This document shows, piece by piece, positions 60,901 through 64,000 of a DNA stretch of 64,000 nt. The stretch is from Dipetalonema caudispina (Eukaryota > Nematoda > Chromadorea > Rhabditida > Onchocercidae). How positions within the stretch are numbered: the first letter of the stretch is position 1; each line of letters begins with the position of its first letter. The stretch covers positions 186,001-250,000 of the forward strand of contig JABVXV010000018.1 in the NCBI GenBank assembly GCA_013365325.1. Direction: 5' to 3'. The position numbers were made by a program, and so were the translations under genes. The notes beneath the pieces were generated by a model. That model was not told the origin of the DNA and made no database searches. It was given only the letters and a program-made list of their open reading frames with translations.

Positions 60901-63752
60901 AAATTTTCAACTGTTTTGCATTATCAGTGAAAGGCAAAAGAACTGTTAGAAATCTTTCAATAAATCTTAATTTTACGCATAGAATGAAGGAAAGTTTGGG
61001 TTGGCAACAGCTGTATATATCGCCACATATGGATGCTGTTGTTCGTCATGTAGCGTTGTACGCAAAATTTGGCGAAAAAATGCTAGCTGTTTCATTAGCT
61101 AATAATGCTATACATTTATGGAATATTTCAGAAGGAGATGCTAATTTTGGAACTAAAATTGGTAATTTTCTTTCGTTCTTTAGTTTTTCTTTTTTTTTCT
61201 TTTTTTGGTATTTGTCTCTATAAGTTACTTAAAATTAAACGGTTGGAGAAGGATTAGCATAAAATCGATGCGCAGATTAGGTTGTAAATCCTTATATAAT
61301 TGAGTACTAAATTCATTAGATTTTTTTTTTCAAGAGAGATTTCTTTACAGGAACCTTCACTCTTTTGGTTGCTGTTGATAAGTTGTTTTTTATTGGGAGC
61401 CAGTTGGTAGCTCTCAGTAAAATTGGCAAAGTTGGAATCTGGCATTCAATGACACATAACTGGCAAGTCCAAGGTCAGTAAATATTCTTGAACTGTTGCT
61501 GGAAGTTAGGTATAATTAGTAATAACTCATGGTTTTACGCTGTTGCTAAAAAATGCGAAGTTTATTTTGGCGATACATTCACATGTGACGCAGTTCTGTA
61601 TATTTACATATATTTTTAAAGTCCCTTGGGAATCATAGTGTTACCCTCATCGTAGATGTTGTCGCGATATCATGTTATGATACAGCCGGATCATTTTTAT
61701 TGCTCGGATGCACTAATGGATCCATTTATTATATTGATATGCAGAAGTTCCCTTTGCGTATGAAAGATAACGATTTACTGATTACGGAACTTTATCGAGA
61801 TCCAAATGCTGATGTTATCACTGCTATAAGCGTTTATCTGACGCCGAAAACAAGTATGTTTTTGCATATTTCAATTAATTAGAAATTTAGAATCAGACAT
61901 CTTGCATGCTTGACTGCACCATTTGTTGAATTTTTCAGATCTTCGTGGAAATTGGATTGAAATTGCTTATGGAACTTCAAGTGGCAGCGTCCGAGTGATC
62001 GTACAACATCCAGAAACGGTCGGTCATGGCCCACAGTTATTTCAGACTTACACCGTGCATACATCTCCAGTTACACGAGTTGCTCTTACAACCAATCATC
62101 TTATCAGTGGTGAGGATGAAGTAAAGTAGTAATTTTCCTCCTTTTCAGTTTTGGTTTTGTTCGCCGTCTCGTGAAAATACCTTTTCAGTTCAAATTTAAG
62201 ATAAAATTGAATCCTGAAGTATTCATCCAATTATCGCTATTTATATACCAATAGAAAAGTGTTGTCGTTCTCTAGTGTGCAGCGAGTACAATCATGTTCG
62301 TTCCTGGGGTGTAACGCGTTTTCGCGGTATGATTTCGACGCAGCCGGGTAGTACGTCTTTGGCATCTTTTAAGGTACTTACCCTGGACAGCACTGATGAT
62401 ATGCTTGATGCAGATGGGAACGACCCAGGTATTATTTCTTTTTCTTATGTCGTTTGAATTTCAATAACTTAGATGTATTTATTCAGGTGTTTCACATCTG
62501 GCTTGCCTAATATCTTCTAAGTTTTTTCAGACTACTTTAATCGCCATTACTGATATTTTTTTTTGTATTTCAGGACCATTTGGTGATCAGGATGGTGAGC
62601 AAGTTTTTGTGCAGCGTGTGGTACCTGGTACTAATCAAGTCTTTGTAAGATTAGCATCGAATGGCGACAGGTCAGTGATAATAATGTTCTTTTTCCTTAT
62701 CCACTTATAAGAAGCAGTTTGTTTGTTATTGCTAACTTTATTCGATACTTGTATCTTTTTGCCGGCTTTTTTTGCTTGAAATTAGTTCTTAAAATTGTGA
62801 AATACTGCAAATTATTGTTTGTTGCTTGCAGGCTTTGTACCATTCGAACCGTTGGTAATTCGGCAATAACTGCCTTTCTGGTTCATGAATGTGAAGGTTC
62901 ACGCGTAAATTCAAGACCGAGGAGATTTTTGTTCACTGGGACGTCCAACGGTTCCATTCAAGTAGGATATTAGTTCTGATTTTACTGCTGGGACGAATTC
63001 GATGTCATTTTAAACCAGCAGTTGGTTTTGGAAGATTGTGATGTTGCCAATAAAATTGATGTAATATCTCTTGATGCGTTTATTTCGTAGAAGTTTGACA
63101 TTTATTTCAGATGTGGGACTTAACGACAGCTCTGGATCAGTATCACGCTAGTTTATCATTCCCAAATCTTTCTTTAGGTAATCAAGGAAGTACAGCTGAT
63201 AAAACAGCTAGTACTGTGTCCTCGACCACTACAGCATCTGCTAACACGAATGCTATACTATTTGCAAATCGAGCTAGTGGTGTTGTACGTCAGGTCAGTA
63301 CTTCATTTTATTAAAAAAAAAAAAACCAAATTCGTTTAGATCTGCAAAGTAAATCTTTTATTAATTAAGTGTACAACACACTCTGCCTATAACCGAATAG
63401 CTTCTATTAAATCAATAATTCATTGCTACTAGATTACTAAGATTGCCGCACTGTACTAAATGTTCAGACTCGTATTAGTGAATGCATCTTTAAAATGTTT
63501 TTTGGCGAACAATTTGTAATATATTTTTATGTGTGCTTATTAGAAGTAGACGCCTGAAAAATCCGAGAAGTCTAAGTAGTCATTTATGTAAGATTTAAAA
63601 TTTTTCTTCTTTAGGGACCAACTCCTGATGAACTTCTTCGTTTGATTGATGGTTGTGAGATTAGTTGTGCAAGTTTGAGCACAACACCATCAAGTACACC
63701 ACATGCGTCTTCCGTACATTTACCCGAACTGGATTGTCAACGACAGTACTAG
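57958..63752 (+). CDS. KCTD3/SHKBP1-like protein: BTB (T1) domain plus WD40-type repeats
   Basis: Eighteen exons in continuous phase: 57958-58052, 58275-58320, 58563-58636, 58744-58901, 59153-59373, 59607-59715, 59794-59906, 60162-60242, 60595-60734, 60983-61161, 61351-61473, 61656-61853, 61939-62109, 62276-62428, 62574-62670, 62832-62961, 63111-63293, 63615-63752 (TAG). Product 802 residues, close to human KCTD3. The N-terminus ([18 protein letters not shown], then FIDRDPEMF and YYGL) is a KCTD-type BTB domain. About residues 125-300 are a Ser-rich linker specific to this lineage. From about 300 onward the sequence is WD40-like and closely matches the family, with the [20 protein letters not shown] block. 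KCTD3 is reported to bind and stabilise HCN channels, SHKBP1 to act in EGFR trafficking; whether this holds in worms is unknown. ATG 57958 is chosen because it starts just before the BTB domain. AATAAA lies near 63838. Confidence 0.95.
59004..59175. repeat. Diverged direct duplication spanning an intron 3' end and the start of a KCTD3-like exon
   Basis: ATTGGCTTAGCAAAGTTATG occurs at 59004-59023 and again 121 bp later at 59125-59144, with related sequence on both sides. The second copy runs into the acceptor at 59151-59152 and the first bases of the exon at 59153. The first copy has a matching but degraded version (AAAGTTAATC against AAGGTTACTC) that is not used. Confidence 0.75.
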
Positions 63753-64000
63753 TAGCAGTCTTCCTATTTGTTATCAATATATTGTACAGAATCGTATCTC
63801 CCTTCAATATTCTATGATACAGTTAGTATTTAATTTGAATAAACTTTTCTTTCTGTGTTTTTTCTGTTTTTATTGATTATTCATCTACGAGTGTATATTT
63901 AAATATTTTTTTTGTAACTGACATGTTCATATACGAAATTTCTTTCACAAATGTGCATTATACGTACTTAATGGTTTCCAAGAAATACCAAATAAATTTG
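63753..64000. other. 3' UTR and flank of the KCTD3-like gene
   Basis: AATAAA near 63838 lies about 85 bp after the stop and fits a short nematode 3' UTR. A second AATAAA lies near 63990. Nothing else is seen before the window ends. Confidence 0.6.

Overview
The window looks like genomic DNA from a nematode, most probably a filarial/spirurid (clade III) species. It is very AT-rich. The genes have many small exons, with introns mostly of 80-500 bp ending in TTTTCAG-type acceptors. Several start codons lie a few bases after a strong 3' splice site, as expected for spliced-leader trans-splicing. The best-recognised proteins are most like their nematode counterparts. I cannot name the species. All coding calls below were assembled by hand from exon to exon; reading phase is continuous in every chain given, except where ambiguity is stated.

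Plus strand, 1-36.3 kb: (1) the 3' part of an SPD-2/CEP192-like centrosomal scaffold gene (to 3959); (2) a complete six-RRM RBM19/Mrd1/RBD-1 ribosome-biogenesis gene (5661-12503); (3) about 6 kb of non-coding DNA with a pyrimidine-rich block; (4) a complete muscle myosin heavy chain gene, 39 exons and 1965 residues (18476-32285); (5) a 54/55-bp minisatellite (33604-33879); (6) an unrecognised six-exon gene for a 176-residue membrane protein in which all five introns are phase 1 (34468-36325).

Minus strand, 39.8-55.3 kb: a chain of small, phase-compatible exons for an unrecognised membrane-anchored, charged protein (49892-55335), and a second block of five exons (39857-42863) whose first two exons share an HRGF-x2-KAR motif. 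The two blocks may be one gene across a roughly 7 kb intron, which contains a striking double palindrome at 44253-44298. No family was recognised for these proteins.

Plus strand, 55.8-64 kb: a MACROD-type macrodomain gene (55862-56849), divergent from the minus-strand gene across about 0.5 kb, and a complete KCTD3/SHKBP1-type BTB plus WD40 gene (57958-63752).

The neighbours do not form one pathway: centrosome assembly, pre-rRNA processing, muscle contraction, ADP-ribose hydrolysis and a BTB adaptor lie side by side as ordinary independent genes. The least explained parts are the two multi-mini-exon membrane-protein genes.
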